A DNA stretch of 64,000 nt from Candidatus Brocadia sinica JPN1 (GCF_000949635.1 NZ_BAFN01000001.1:558001-622000); one strand, 5' to 3'; positions 42,511-52,804 are shown, counted from the first letter of the stretch. The notes: generated by a model from the letters alone, not told the origin. Numbers and translations are program-made.

Positions 42511-45500
42511 CTAAATTTTAATAGTTTTTTTCAGAAATTCCAGCAAATCTTCCGGTGGCATCCCTTTTCCGGGAAGTCTCAGATGCAAAGTATCTTCGTT
42601 AATAACCCGGATATGTTTTTTTACTTTATACAAACTTATCTCCGCTTTTTTCAAATCAGCAACCTGTATAATTAAGACACCATCTACCTGTACCAGAGAA
42701 CGAATTTTCGACTGCTGGGCAATAATCCTTAATTCACTCTCGGAAAGCAGGTTTTTTACAGGACGAGGTAAATTACCAAACCGGTCTGTTATTTCATCTG
42801 CAATAGACCTTACCTCCTCAAAGGTAACGGAACGATTCAGTCTCCGGTAGATATCCATTTTTAAAGCATCCTCCCGGATATAATTATTGGGAATAAAAGA
42901 TTCCAAATTAAGATCAATGGAAACATCCATGGGTTCGCTTATCGGTTCATGCCTTGCCTTTTTCACTGCCAATTCCAATAAACGGCAATACATCTCATAC
43001 CCTACGGCAGCAATATGGCCATGCTGCTCCGTTCCCAGGATATTCCCGGCGCCACGGATCTCCAGGTCTCGCATGGCAATCCGAAACCCTGCGCCCAATT
43101 CAGCAAATTCCTCAATAGCCTTCACGCGTTTTTCTGCTTCGGGGGTAATCGGACGGTCGATGGGTAATATGATATAGGCATAAGCACGATGTTTGTATCG
43201 ACCCACCCTTCCCCGCAACTGATGCAGATCGGCAAGACCAAAGGTATCGGCACAGTTGATAAATATCGTGTTGACGTTTGGAATGTCCAGACCTGATTCA
43301 ATAATTGTCGTGGACACCAGGATATCAGCACGACCTTCCACAAATTCTCGCATCCTTTGTTCCATAAGTTTTTCATCCATCTGTCCATGAACCGTCATGA
43401 TCCTCGCCTCCGGCACAATCCCGGATAAAGTCCTGGCAATACGTTCGATATTATACACACGGTTATGAACAAAGTACACCTGGCCGTCACGGTTAAGTTC
43501 CAGCCTGATGGCCTGACGGATACACTCCGGATCGAATCGAATAATTTTTGTATGTACTGCCTGCCTGCTCAATGGGGGAGTATTCAGCGAGGATATATCT
43601 TTAATACCCATCAGCGACATATGCAGGGTTCTGGGAATTGGCGTAGCTGTCAAAGTAAGCACATCGACCATCTGTCGCAATTTCTTAAGCCGTTCCTTAT
43701 GTTCAACTCCGAATCGCTGCTCTTCGTCAATAATCACGAGACCCAGGTCTTTAAAATAGACGTCTTTCTGCAACAGCCGATGGGTACCGATGAGAATATC
43801 TATAGAACCGGCAGCCGTCTTCTCCAGTGTTTCCTTCTGCTCCCCGCGTGTCTTAAATCTGCTTAACACACCAATCTTAACGGGATAATCGGCCATGCGT
43901 TCTGAAAAAGTAACAAAGTGCTGCTGCGCAAGAATAGTTGTGGGAACCAGCACGGCCACCTGCTTCCCAAACATTACTGCCTTGAAGGCCGCCCGCATGG
44001 CAAGCTCCGTTTTCCCATACCCGACATCACCACAAATGAGCCGGTCCATGGGCATCTTCGATTCCATATCGCACTTAATATCTTTTATGACCTCAAGCTG
44101 GTCGGGAGTTTCTTCGTAGATGAATGATTCCTCAAATTCCCTCTGCCATTCCGTATCTGCCGGGTAGGCAATACCCTCCTTTGCATTTCGCAACGCCTGC
44201 ATATGCAGTAAATCGCTGGCAACATCAGCAATTGCATTCTCTGCTCTTTTCTTTCGAACTTCCCAATATTTGGAACCGATCTTATCGAGCCTGGGTCTGT
44301 GGTCAGAGCCGCCAATATACTTCTGTACCAGTTCAATCTTCGTTGCAGGTACATATATCTTTGTTCCCTCATCAAATTCTAATACAAGATACTCTCTTTT
44401 ATGCCCCTCATCTTCCAGTGTTTCCATACCCAAAAAACGTCCGATGCCGTGGCTTATATGTACCACATAATCCCCTTTTTTCAGGTCAAGAAAAGAATCT
44501 AGCGCCCTGGCATGAACAGGTTTTTTCGACTCACGGCGCTGTTGATAACGATGAAAGATTTCGTGATGAGCAAGAAAGGCGACCCGGATATCAGAAAATT
44601 GGAAACCACGGCTAAGATGACCTATACGCAATGCGAACCGGCCATTATCATTCATATCTGAACTACTGATAATCTCCTGAAACCGCTGTTCCTCAGCTTT
44701 GTTGTTACAAAATACAACCGTACGGTCATTAGCCTCAATCACCTTGCCAAGTTCTGATGTGATTTCCTGAATATGCTGGGGAAAATTGTCCACGGATTTT
44801 ACTTGAAATGTATAATCCCCGTTGTTTGACGCCAGGGGCAATTTCGATAAGGCTATTTTCTTGAAAGCGCTGAAAAGGCGGAAGATTTCATCAGTTTTGA
44901 ACAACGCCTCTTTGTCGTCCATACCGTCCAGCGCTCTCCTTGCCCGGTCTTCTATCCTTGCAGGTTCCTTGAGGACAATCCAGGTATCTTTACTAAGGTA
45001 TGTCAGGAGAGATGTTTTTTCATGTTCTGATCGAATCGGGGAATCCCCTGGACAATCACCTTTTTCAGCCAGTTTTCTCTCCTCTTTTACTCCCCCTTCG
45101 CTAGGGAAAGTACCTTGAGTACGACTCATGGTACGATAAATTTTATCATGCGATAGTATCTGGCAAGCATCTAATTCCCGTTCGGAGAGCTGAGATTCAA
45201 CATGAAATCTGCGAATGGATTCAATTTCGTCTCCGAAATACTCGATACGGCAAGGGACATCTGAAGCAAACGGGAAAATATCTACAATACCCCCCCGCAA
45301 GGCATATTCCCCTGCATTTTCAACCTGACAGGTCAGCCGGTAGTGATGCTCCTGCAACCATGCAATGAGCTTTTCCAGGGGGTATTCACGATTTTTCTGG
45401 ATTCTCAGAACATTCTCAGAAATGGATCTGGAAGAGGGCACGGGCTGCAAAAGAGACTGGATGGGCGCTACGACAATATCCAATTTGTCATCGGCATGGA

Positions 45501-45855
45501 TATCGCCATGAAGCATCCGATTGAGAATTTGAAGCCTTCGCGCCGGTGTATCATCCTCATCTTCGAAGTCGTCCAGAAAAATGTTTTCGCTGGCGGGAAA
45601 GAGGCTGGCATGGCCGTGGAAAAAAGTATTCAGGTCTTCAGTATCTTCCTGAGCTTCTTCAATACCGGATACAACCAAAAGTACCTTGGGTACTGCACGG
45701 GTTATCCTTACCCGCTCATTGGCAACCGCCGCTATAAAGAAGGATGCAGATGACCCCCATAATCCGTTGACAGCGCAATTCATTCCTTCGCGGAGATGAC
45801 ATACAATCTCCCTGAATTGTTTATTTCTTTGTAACTTGTCAATAAGACCCACCAT
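42511..45855 (-). CDS. mfd: Transcription-repair coupling factor Mfd
   Basis: 1114 residues, the normal size. A UvrB-like N-terminal region includes GEYALRGGIVDIFPF and RIEYFGDEIESIRRF. The RNA-polymerase-interacting (CarD-like) domain lies at about 457-515 (GDYVVHISHGIGRFLG). The SF2 translocase has Walker A GDVGYGKTE at 609-617, DEEQ at 710-713, TATPIPRTL, and the RecG-like HGQM and SGLDIPNVNT motifs. The C-terminal TRCF domain starts near LDLNLESFIPNNYI. It removes stalled polymerase from damaged DNA and recruits UvrA. All motifs look intact. Confidence 0.97.
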   Translation of the reverse strand: MVGLIDKLQRNKQFREIVCHLREGMNCAVNGLWGSSASFFIAAVANERVRITRAVPKVLLVVSGIEEAQEDTEDLNTFFHGHASLFPASENIFLDDFEDEDDTPARRLQILNRMLHGDIHADDKLDIVVAPIQSLLQPVPSSRSISENVLRIQKNREYPLEKLIAWLQEHHYRLTCQVENAGEYALRGGIVDIFPFASDVPCRIEYFGDEIESIRRFHVESQLSERELDACQILSHDKIYRTMSRTQGTFPSEGGVKEERKLAEKGDCPGDSPIRSEHEKTSLLTYLSKDTWIVLKEPARIEDRARRALDGMDDKEALFKTDEIFRLFSAFKKIALSKLPLASNNGDYTFQVKSVDNFPQHIQEITSELGKVIEANDRTVVFCNNKAEEQRFQEIISSSDMNDNGRFALRIGHLSRGFQFSDIRVAFLAHHEIFHRYQQRRESKKPVHARALDSFLDLKKGDYVVHISHGIGRFLGMETLEDEGHKREYLVLEFDEGTKIYVPATKIELVQKYIGGSDHRPRLDKIGSKYWEVRKKRAENAIADVASDLLHMQALRNAKEGIAYPADTEWQREFEESFIYEETPDQLEVIKDIKCDMESKMPMDRLICGDVGYGKTELAMRAAFKAVMFGKQVAVLVPTTILAQQHFVTFSERMADYPVKIGVLSRFKTRGEQKETLEKTAAGSIDILIGTHRLLQKDVYFKDLGLVIIDEEQRFGVEHKERLKKLRQMVDVLTLTATPIPRTLHMSLMGIKDISSLNTPPLSRQAVHTKIIRFDPECIRQAIRLELNRDGQVYFVHNRVYNIERIARTLSGIVPEARIMTVHGQMDEKLMEQRMREFVEGRADILVSTTIIESGLDIPNVNTIFINCADTFGLADLHQLRGRVGRYKHRAYAYIILPIDRPITPEAEKRVKAIEEFAELGAGFRIAMRDLEIRGAGNILGTEQHGHIAAVGYEMYCRLLELAVKKARHEPISEPMDVSIDLNLESFIPNNYIREDALKMDIYRRLNRSVTFEEVRSIADEITDRFGNLPRPVKNLLSESELRIIAQQSKIRSLVQVDGVLIIQVADLKKAEISLYKVKKHIRVINEDTLHLRLPGKGMPPEDLLEFLKKTIKI

Positions 45856-46063
45856 TAGCAGGACACAACAATAAGGAACTGAAAAGGCTAAACTGTTACA
45901 AAAAATTATACTATATAATTATTACAGAACAATGAAAAGCTCAACTCTCTGCACCAAATAATGAGGCATTAGGTGATTTTTGAGGTATACAAAATAGAAG
46001 TGTCCTTGATAAGGGATGCGGTAGTCCCTGAAGAATGGCCTTTGGCAAGTTTTTGTGATTCTA

Positions 46064-46546
46064 TCAATAAATTCGTTTATCCTCTCGTTTGTGCCAAAAT
46101 TCAAAAAGTTCTAAATTTTCCTTCCGAAGCAAATCTCCAACAATTTCTATCGGACTGCTACCGAATTGTTTCATTTCCCTGTTTGAAATGGTCAGTTCAC
46201 TGAATCCTAACTTTTTTGCATCCTCTATCCGTGCGCCATAAACAATCTTAGAAATTTTTGCCCAGTGGCATGCGCTAAAACACATGGGGCACGGTTCGCA
46301 GGTCGAATAAATAATACAGCCAGACAGGTCTACGGTATTCAATTTTTTACAGGCTTCTCTGATTGCGTGAATCTCGGCATGTGCAGTGATGTCCGTACTT
46401 TCCCAAACGATATTATGAACACAACTGACAATTTCCCCTTCTTTTGTTATACATACCCCAAAGGGTGTTTGCCCATTTTCAATACCCTTTCGTGCCTTGC
46501 TGATGGCAAGTCTCATGAATTTTTCATCTGCGTTGGTCATCTTCAT
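46064..46546 (-). CDS. Nucleoside/nucleobase deaminase (guanine deaminase-like)
   Basis: 160 residues of the cytidine-deaminase fold: zinc site HAEIHAI with the proton-shuttling Glu, and STCEPCPMCFSACHWA (PCxxC). NGQTPFGVCITKEGEIVS at the start and RIEDAKKLGF later fit the guanine deaminase/TadA-like subgroup, which hydrolyses amino groups of purines or tRNA adenosine. The C-terminus lacks the longer TadA tail and fits a free-base enzyme better. Substrate inferred only. The ATG at 46546 (MKMTNADEKF) gives the normal length. Confidence 0.85.
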   Translation of the reverse strand: MKMTNADEKFMRLAISKARKGIENGQTPFGVCITKEGEIVSCVHNIVWESTDITAHAEIHAIREACKKLNTVDLSGCIIYSTCEPCPMCFSACHWAKISKIVYGARIEDAKKLGFSELTISNREMKQFGSSPIEIVGDLLRKENLELFEFWHKREDKRIY

Positions 46547-46657
46547 AAATCTTTAGCCTATCTCAGGACATAAATAATACTGAGAATTCGTTTCTTTCCA
46601 CCAAAATAAAGCTAATAATTGAGACTCACGTTCACCATTAACGCGAGGGCATGGTAA

Positions 46658-47752
46658 CTATGCCTTGAGAAGACAGGCATGGGCACAAAGCCCCGCACCA
46701 AAGGCAACCATTACACACCAATCCCCGGGTTGAATACTACCCCTATCTAAGATCTCTTGTAACACAAAAAATACTGTTGGTGAAGACATATTTCCATACC
46801 TTGCCAAAACATCACGGGTTGCATGCAGATGAACTTCAGAAAGTCCTATTTCATTTCTGATTGCGTCGATTATCTTTTCACCTCCCGGATGGAATGCCCA
46901 ATGTTTAATATCCTCAATCCGCAGTCCCCACGGTCTTAACAGGTCAGTCACTACTTTGGCAACCGTCTTACTAGCTATCTCCGGCAGGGAAACGGAAAGC
47001 TGATTGTGGAGTTGCCCATTTCTGTAAACGTAACGTATATCATCACGATGCCGGGGCTCATAACGACTGACCGAGTCAATCAATGCCAACCCCTCCGGGC
47101 GTCTCCAGAGCACAGAGGCAGCCGCACCATCAGCAAAGATTGCATTCGATACTATTAAACTCAAATCATCATCCATCTGAAATGTGGCACTGCAGATCTC
47201 CACTGAAACGCTTACGATTACCCCTTCGCCAGACCCTTTTAACATATCTTCGCATATCTGTAAGTTTGGAATTGCCCCCCCGCACCCACTACCGACCAGG
47301 TCATGGGCTCGTACCTTATCTGATATACCTAACTTTTCTATGAGATAGGTTGATATGCCAGGACAGATGTAACCGGTGCAAGTATTAACCACCAATCCTG
47401 ACACATCCTCCATTGTCAATCCAATCAGTGTTAGAGCATTAACAATTGCCTGAGACGAAAGGTTAACTGCCCAGTGTGTGTAGCGGGCAATGCGGTTATC
47501 CGGGTGTTCATCAACAAGACATGCGAGATCGTCAACCGCAAGATGTCTGCGTGATACGCCAGGATGAGCAAAAATCTTTCGCAAGATCGCTAAACTTTTA
47601 GGACTCAGTTTATCCGAGTAGTGTTTTACAAGAAATGCCCCTGCCTGGGCTTGATTTACTGTGTAAGGTGGTGTGGCAACTGCAATCGATGCTATGTGCG
47701 CCTTCCCATTCGTAGAGTTCAAGGATAACCTTTTATCATTATTCGTCATCAA
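46658..47752 (-). CDS. Type III polyketide synthase (chalcone/stilbene synthase-like)
   Basis: 364 residues with the thiolase-fold triad: Cys157 in HDLVGSGCGGAIPNL, His288 in KHWAFHPGGEKI, Asn321 in ARYGNMSSPT. It also has the GVSRRH segment and the GFGAG-like final loop (VAFGAGLCAH). Bacterial enzymes of this kind make alkyl-resorcinols, pyrones or similar from acyl-CoA and malonyl-CoA. It starts six bases after a cobalamin-binding radical SAM gene, so the two form an operon and probably one pathway. The product cannot be predicted. Confidence 0.9.
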   Translation of the reverse strand: MMTNNDKRLSLNSTNGKAHIASIAVATPPYTVNQAQAGAFLVKHYSDKLSPKSLAILRKIFAHPGVSRRHLAVDDLACLVDEHPDNRIARYTHWAVNLSSQAIVNALTLIGLTMEDVSGLVVNTCTGYICPGISTYLIEKLGISDKVRAHDLVGSGCGGAIPNLQICEDMLKGSGEGVIVSVSVEICSATFQMDDDLSLIVSNAIFADGAAASVLWRRPEGLALIDSVSRYEPRHRDDIRYVYRNGQLHNQLSVSLPEIASKTVAKVVTDLLRPWGLRIEDIKHWAFHPGGEKIIDAIRNEIGLSEVHLHATRDVLARYGNMSSPTVFFVLQEILDRGSIQPGDWCVMVAFGAGLCAHACLLKA

Positions 47753-47758
47753 AGTATT

Positions 47759-49186
47759 TTATACGTCCATTCCCAAAAATCTGAGTCCCCGTCGAATATT
47801 ACGTGTGTGTTTCCAGAGAGGAGACTTGATTCCCAATTTGTATCCCAGTCGATTCATTGCCGGCAAAAAAGAGAAGCCGATGGTATTTGAGTTGATATAG
47901 TTCATGTGAGCAGCCATTACTTTCTGCAAGGTACTTTGCAACCAGTCCAGCTCAAGAGCAGGCGAAAAATAAAATACAGGTTCCAGCATTTCTTCAGCGG
48001 AAAGTGCCAGAATTTCTTCTCTCCGTGCTATCTGCTCGAGTTCTGTGCCAGGATAAATACGTATCCCAATATTGAAAAATGCTACGTCTTCCGGACGTAT
48101 AAAACGTTCCGCAAAGAGGAGCGTTTCCTGCACAGTTGCCCCGGTCTCACCCGGCCCCCCAAGCATAAATATCCAGAGGCAAGGCAACTTGTGCCGCTGA
48201 ATAACCCGGGCTGCATTATAGACATCTTCCACAGTAAAACCTTTGTTGAGTCCTTCTAAAACAGTACCAGATGCACTTTCAACGGTAATACCGATACCAA
48301 CAAAACCTGCTTTCTCCATTACTGTAAGAAGATCATCGTCTATAAAAAGAGGGTTCAATTCGAGGCTCTGGAGACGGACATCGGGTCGAACTCTTGCAAG
48401 ACCGTCACATACAGCCAATGCATGATCATACGGAGAATTAAACACATTATCAACGAATTCGATATCCCTTAGCCCCAGTGCAGCAAGATGCTGAATAGTA
48501 TCAACCACACTCCCGGAAGCAGACAAACGATAATCATGCCCTTCAATTTTTCTATACGTACAGTATACACATTTGAAGTGGCATCCGAGTTTCGTTTGTA
48601 TGGGAACAGTCGATAACCTAGACAGGTAGGCACGTATATTAATCCAGCGGTGAAAATCAGGAACCAGACAACCATCCGAAAAACGGACAACGGAACCGGT
48701 AGTTTTTTTAAAGGTATTATCCTCAAGCCATGCAATACCCGGTATCCTATCGGGTATCTCATTTTGTGAAAGCGATTCTAACAATTCTGGAAAAACAACT
48801 TCTCCATCTCCCAGTATCGCCCAGTCAGCCCCTGTGTAACGAAGTAATTCTTCGGGCATTACAGCAACCGCAGCACCCCCGAGAACAAGAGTTGCCTGCG
48901 TCCTGCTTCGAATAGTATCTACCAGTGGTTTCAACTCCTTAAAAAACGCCACTGGATTTTGCATGTCGTTATTATCGATGTTTCGGACTGAAAGACCCAC
49001 AATATCCGGATTCAACTTTTCAAGTTTCGCTTTCAGGACACCCAATGGGTCTCGCTCAAACATCAAATCCAACACCCTCACCCTGTAGCCAGCCTTCTCA
49101 GCTGCCTCTGCCACTGAACATGCGCCAATAGGCATAACAGGCACAGGATTTCTATAACGATTAGTAATGACAATAAGGATATTCAC
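47759..49186 (-). CDS. B12-binding-domain radical SAM protein
   Basis: 475 residues. An N-terminal cobalamin-binding-like Rossmann domain (MNILIVITNRYRNPVPVMPIGACSVAEAAEKAGYRVRVLDL, IVGLSVRNID, LVLGGAAVAVMPEEL) is followed by a radical SAM domain with CHFKCVYCTYRK (CxxxCxxC). Later features are IEFVDNVFN, LNPLF, GITVESASGTVLEGLNKG and a FMLGGPGE segment. No DxHxxG is visible, so true B12 binding is uncertain, as in many such proteins. Similar proteins methylate unactivated carbons or build rings. It precedes the type III PKS in the operon. Confidence 0.88.
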   Translation of the reverse strand: MNILIVITNRYRNPVPVMPIGACSVAEAAEKAGYRVRVLDLMFERDPLGVLKAKLEKLNPDIVGLSVRNIDNNDMQNPVAFFKELKPLVDTIRSRTQATLVLGGAAVAVMPEELLRYTGADWAILGDGEVVFPELLESLSQNEIPDRIPGIAWLEDNTFKKTTGSVVRFSDGCLVPDFHRWINIRAYLSRLSTVPIQTKLGCHFKCVYCTYRKIEGHDYRLSASGSVVDTIQHLAALGLRDIEFVDNVFNSPYDHALAVCDGLARVRPDVRLQSLELNPLFIDDDLLTVMEKAGFVGIGITVESASGTVLEGLNKGFTVEDVYNAARVIQRHKLPCLWIFMLGGPGETGATVQETLLFAERFIRPEDVAFFNIGIRIYPGTELEQIARREEILALSAEEMLEPVFYFSPALELDWLQSTLQKVMAAHMNYINSNTIGFSFLPAMNRLGYKLGIKSPLWKHTRNIRRGLRFLGMDV

Positions 49187-49589
49187 ATGTTTTATTAATG
49201 CCTCTCAATTTCCATTCATTATCCAAAGATTTTTCGTTACATAAGGAGAACCAACCCTTTTTTTACAAATAAATACTGGAGTATTTGGAAAAAGTAAAGC
49301 CCCATTCACAGCATGATGGCATGATTATTTGAGTGACTGATCCGTAAGAAAGGAGCTGGAAGTAAGAAAAAGTTTAGCACATAATGTATGGGAATGCAAG
49401 TATCATACGTTTGGTACTGAAGAGATGACGTTAGATTATCCAAGGTTTCGCTGTTTCATTCTGGTTACAGAATAATCTCAGGACTCAGCATCCACTGCAA
49501 AGCCCACGATCCATTATCTTCTCTTTTCAGACCAATCATTCTCGCAGTTTTTCAATTATTTTTTCGGTACGTTCTGGTATAATTCATTC
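49187..49589. other. Gap between divergent operons
   Basis: 403 bases; no gene, repeat or clear regulatory structure recognised. It must carry the promoters for the radical SAM-PKS operon (minus) and the archaemetzincin gene (plus). Confidence 0.4.
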
Positions 49590-50132
49590 ATGCGAATTGC
49601 AGAAGCCTCTAAAACAGAAGTACTTTTCATCGTCCCACTTGGCCCGGTACCAAAAGAGGTCTTACATTTCCTGCAAATTGAACTAACCCAAAGGTTGGGC
49701 TTTCATATACAGGTGAGTAAGGCCAATCCTCTTCCACAATACGCCTTCAATCCCGGGAGAAATCAATATTACTCTACAAAGATTTTGGAGAGGCTAAGAG
49801 GATTAAAGGTAAAGGATGCGTGGGTGCTTGGCATTATCGATACTGATTTATATGTGCCGGAATTGAATTTCGCCTTTGGTGAGGCATATATTGCAGATAA
49901 GGTTTGCATCATATCACTCATGAGACTTCGCCAGGAGTATTATGGCCTACCGAAAAATGAAAATCTCTTTTTGTTGCGGACATTAAAAGAGGCGATCCAC
50001 GAGATCGGACATACTTACGGATTAGGTCACTGTAAAGATCCGAGGTGTATAATGCGCTTTTCCAATTCCCTCAGAGATACAGATATAAAGGGACCAGACT
50101 TCTGTTCCAGGTGTATGGTGAAACTCAAATAG
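49590..50132 (+). CDS. Archaemetzincin-family metalloprotease
   Basis: 180 residues. The zinc site HEIGHTYGLGHC (HExxHxxGxxH) is followed by CKDPRCIMRFSNSL with the metzincin Met-turn and FCSRCMVKL, the extra CxxC typical of archaemetzincins. The N-terminal part has VPLGPVPKEVLHFLQIEL, YSTKILERL and GIIDTDLYVPELNFAFGEA. Biological substrates of this family are unknown. It stands alone, with DUF72 following 112 bases later. Confidence 0.88.
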   Translation: MRIAEASKTEVLFIVPLGPVPKEVLHFLQIELTQRLGFHIQVSKANPLPQYAFNPGRNQYYSTKILERLRGLKVKDAWVLGIIDTDLYVPELNFAFGEAYIADKVCIISLMRLRQEYYGLPKNENLFLLRTLKEAIHEIGHTYGLGHCKDPRCIMRFSNSLRDTDIKGPDFCSRCMVKLK

Positions 50133-50244
50133 AGAAAGAATTAATTTAGGACACCGATTTTCACAGTAGTACGCTGATATCAACCAGTATGGATAAAATC
50201 GAAATAATCTGTGTAATCTGCGAAATCTGTGGTTCCAAAAGATT

Positions 50245-50952
50245 ATGATACAGATTGGTTGCTGCGGTTTCCCCGTTGCAAGGCAAAAATACTTCGACAC
50301 ATTCAGGGTCGTAGAACTCCAGCAGACCTTTTATCAACCGCCTCTATCGTCAACCATCCAGAAGTGGCGCAATGAAGCTCCACCTGATTTTGAATATACG
50401 TTGAAAGCATGGCAATTGATAACCCATGAACCCAGTTCTCCAACGTATCGGAGGCTGAAGATAAATATCCCTCAATCGAAAGAAAAGAATTACGGTTCAT
50501 TTAAGCCAACCGATGAGGTATATGCAGCCTGGGAAAAGACAAAGGCGATTGCTGACACATTACATGCAAAGGTCATTGTATTTCAATGTCCCGCCTCCTT
50601 TGAACCTACAGGCGAAAATAAGAGTAACCTGAAAAGATTCTTCTATTCCATGAAATCAGATAGGTATATCTTTGCCTGGGAACCAAGGGGAAGATGGGGT
50701 AAGAAGGAGATAAAAACTATTTGCAAGGAACTCAATCTGATTCACTGCGTAGATCCCTTTAAATCAAAACCAACCTTTGGAAGTATCCGTTACTATCGCT
50801 TGCATGGCATAGGCGGTTATCGATATAAATACACACAAGAGGACATGAATACACTAAAGAACTTTGTGAAAGAGAAAATCGATATCGATGTTATGTTCAA
50901 TAATATCTCCATGTATGACGATGCGCTGGCATTCAAAAGATTTTTTCTATAG
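50245..50952 (+). CDS. DUF72 family protein
   Basis: 235 residues: IQIGCCGFPVARQKYFDTFRVVELQQTFYQPP, FEYTLKAWQLITHEP, a VIVFQCPASF strand, FAWEPRGRW and IRYYRLHGIGGYRYKYTQEDM. The order follows the TIM-barrel DUF72/YecE family, whose function is not established. The sequence stays in frame throughout and no partner gene is close. Confidence 0.85.
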   Translation: MIQIGCCGFPVARQKYFDTFRVVELQQTFYQPPLSSTIQKWRNEAPPDFEYTLKAWQLITHEPSSPTYRRLKINIPQSKEKNYGSFKPTDEVYAAWEKTKAIADTLHAKVIVFQCPASFEPTGENKSNLKRFFYSMKSDRYIFAWEPRGRWGKKEIKTICKELNLIHCVDPFKSKPTFGSIRYYRLHGIGGYRYKYTQEDMNTLKNFVKEKIDIDVMFNNISMYDDALAFKRFFL

Positions 50953-51157
50953 ACTTTGAAAATTTGAATTGCAACTTTTATTTGAATATCTTCCGACCTG
51001 TTATAATTTGACAAAGAATGATTTTATGGTATATATTGAGGCAATTAAGGCAATACATAAATAAAAATGCATATTGACTTCCTTCAGCAAAACCTAGTAA
51101 ACTTCAATTAGTGTGACAAAAAATCAAACGTAAGTATATACTGGAGAGGAAGTTATT

Positions 51158-52066
51158 ATGAATAAACCATACCAAGAAATAAGTCTTCTGGAATTTCAGA
51201 CAAAATACCAAACAGAAGAAGATTGTGAAAAAAGGCTCTTTGATCTCCGCTGGCCACAAGGATTTGCTTGTCCCAGTTGCGGGCATCAAGAATATTACCA
51301 TGTTACTAAGCGTAAATTGTATCAGTGCAAAAAATGTCGGCATCAGACATCTTTGACAGCCGGAACGGTAATGCATAATACGAGGACTTCGCTTCTGCTC
51401 TGGTTCTGGGCAATATATCTGACAAGTACTGATAAACGTGGGTTTTCTGCTTTGTCTCTCTCTAAGAAGCTTGGTCTGAGCTATTGGAAAGCCTGGACGA
51501 TGTTGCACAAGATTCGCCATGCGATGAAGAACCGTGATTCTACCTATCAACTGACTGGGATTGTTGAGATCGATGACTCTTTCTTTGGCAGTTCCACGAA
51601 GGGAAGTAGTAAACGCGGTCGTGGTACTTCGAAAACAGCTGTAATTGTTGAAGCATCTACCCATGGCGATGCCGTTGGCTTTGCCAAAATGACCGTGGTA
51701 GACAAAGTAGACAGTGCATCCATTGACCATCTCGTAAAAGCGAGTGTGAGAGTAAATCAACCGGTTAAGACCGATGGTTTGCCTGTCTATACTATTGTTA
51801 GCAAAAGTGGACATAATCACATACAAGAAATCGTTAAAGGTAAAAAGGCCCATGAAGTACTCAAATGGACACACATTTTGATCTCTAACGCCAAATCATT
51901 TATCATGGGAACTTTCCATAGATTCGGGAAAAAACATTTACAAGCATATCTTGATGAATTTTGTTATCGGTTTAATCGCAGAAAATGGGAGCTTCAACTC
52001 TTTGATAGATTAGTTACTGCCTGTGTTAACTCCCAGGCTATTTACTTTGCTGAGCTAACTCAATAA
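51158..52066 (+). CDS. IS1595-family (ISXO2-like) transposase
   Basis: 302 residues. N-terminal zinc ribbon (CPSCGHQEYYHVTKRKLYQCKKC), then HQTSLTAGTVMHNTR and a helix-turn-helix-like LSKKLGLSYWKAWTMLHKIRHAM. The ISXO2 catalytic domain starts VEIDDSFFG and ends GTFHRFGKKHLQAYLDEFCYRFNRRKW. The frame is intact. Terminal inverted repeats could not be identified with confidence in the flanking 200 bases. Confidence 0.88.
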   Translation: MNKPYQEISLLEFQTKYQTEEDCEKRLFDLRWPQGFACPSCGHQEYYHVTKRKLYQCKKCRHQTSLTAGTVMHNTRTSLLLWFWAIYLTSTDKRGFSALSLSKKLGLSYWKAWTMLHKIRHAMKNRDSTYQLTGIVEIDDSFFGSSTKGSSKRGRGTSKTAVIVEASTHGDAVGFAKMTVVDKVDSASIDHLVKASVRVNQPVKTDGLPVYTIVSKSGHNHIQEIVKGKKAHEVLKWTHILISNAKSFIMGTFHRFGKKHLQAYLDEFCYRFNRRKWELQLFDRLVTACVNSQAIYFAELTQ

Positions 52067-52245
52067 CCATTTAAATAAATGTCAGGTTGCAAAGAGCGAA
52101 ATATTTGAAATCAAATAGCCGCAACCAAAGATAACCTCCCTTTAGTCTCCTCCTTCGCAAAGAGGGGGGGCTAGGAGGAGGTAAATACTTATAAAAAAGA
52201 GTTTTTACAGAGTATACTTTACTGTTAAAAACCGGAGGATTTCTT

Positions 52246-52707
52246 ATGTCAAAAAGCATTTGGGGAAAACGCAGGAAGGTGCTACTGAAAATTGCAGAAT
52301 TTTCTGCAGGTAACGTAGTCATTGGCGGGGCACCAAAACCAGGCGCTGAAATCCCATCACACATCGCCCTGATCGCCACGGATATGGTCATGTGCGCGAT
52401 GATTCATGAAGAATACTTCAGTGAGAGTATCTCAGAGCATAGCATCCTCGAAATCCTTGGCAAAGCCGGCATACTCCTTGTCGTGGCAGGTGGTGGAGGG
52501 TATGCGATTGCCAAAAGCGCATCGGGGCTCATTGCAGAGGTCGCCAATTTTTTTGGTCCAATCGGCTGGATTACTTCTGGAATGCTCGCAGCGGGAGGAA
52601 CTGCATTGCTGGGGCTTCTATGGATGACTATTGTCGATTGGGCGTATCGGAAGCAAGTAACTCTCAAAGATGCCGCTCTTGCAATATCCCGAAAAACAGC
52701 AATTTAA
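52246..52707 (+). CDS. Glycine-rich membrane protein of unknown function
   Basis: 153 residues. A basic N-terminus (SKSIWGKRRKVLLKI), two long hydrophobic segments (AGILLVVAGGGGYAIAK and FFGPIGWITSGMLAAGGTALLGLLW) and a conserved-looking IGGAPKPGAEIPSHIALI stretch. GG-rich helices recall DUF697-like or pore-associated proteins, but no firm family is recognised. An AACCGGAGGA ribosome site precedes the start. It sits between the IS1595 element and an HhH protein. Confidence 0.6.
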   Translation: MSKSIWGKRRKVLLKIAEFSAGNVVIGGAPKPGAEIPSHIALIATDMVMCAMIHEEYFSESISEHSILEILGKAGILLVVAGGGGYAIAKSASGLIAEVANFFGPIGWITSGMLAAGGTALLGLLWMTIVDWAYRKQVTLKDAALAISRKTAI

Positions 52708-52746
52708 GGTATCCCCTGAAAACCTCACCGGGCTTATAGTAGTCAA

Positions 52747-52788
52747 CTAATTAGGCCTTCGGCGACTTAAAATATCTATTTTCGCCAC
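52747..52788. repeat. Dispersed short repeat, copy 2
   Basis: CTAATTAGGCCTTCGGCGAC then TTAAAATATCTATTTTCGC; the partner is at 39118-39160. Just upstream of the HhH protein gene. Confidence 0.6.
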
Positions 52789-52804
52789 AAAAATTGCCAT
52801 AATT

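Noticed and set aside
45922-46203. Small ORFs downstream of the deaminase gene on both strands
   Set aside because: They overlap the deaminase end or have no ribosome site, domain or conserved pattern.
51000-52140. Terminal inverted repeats and target duplication of the IS1595 element
   Set aside because: Only weak partial matches between the flanks were found, so no ends were assigned.
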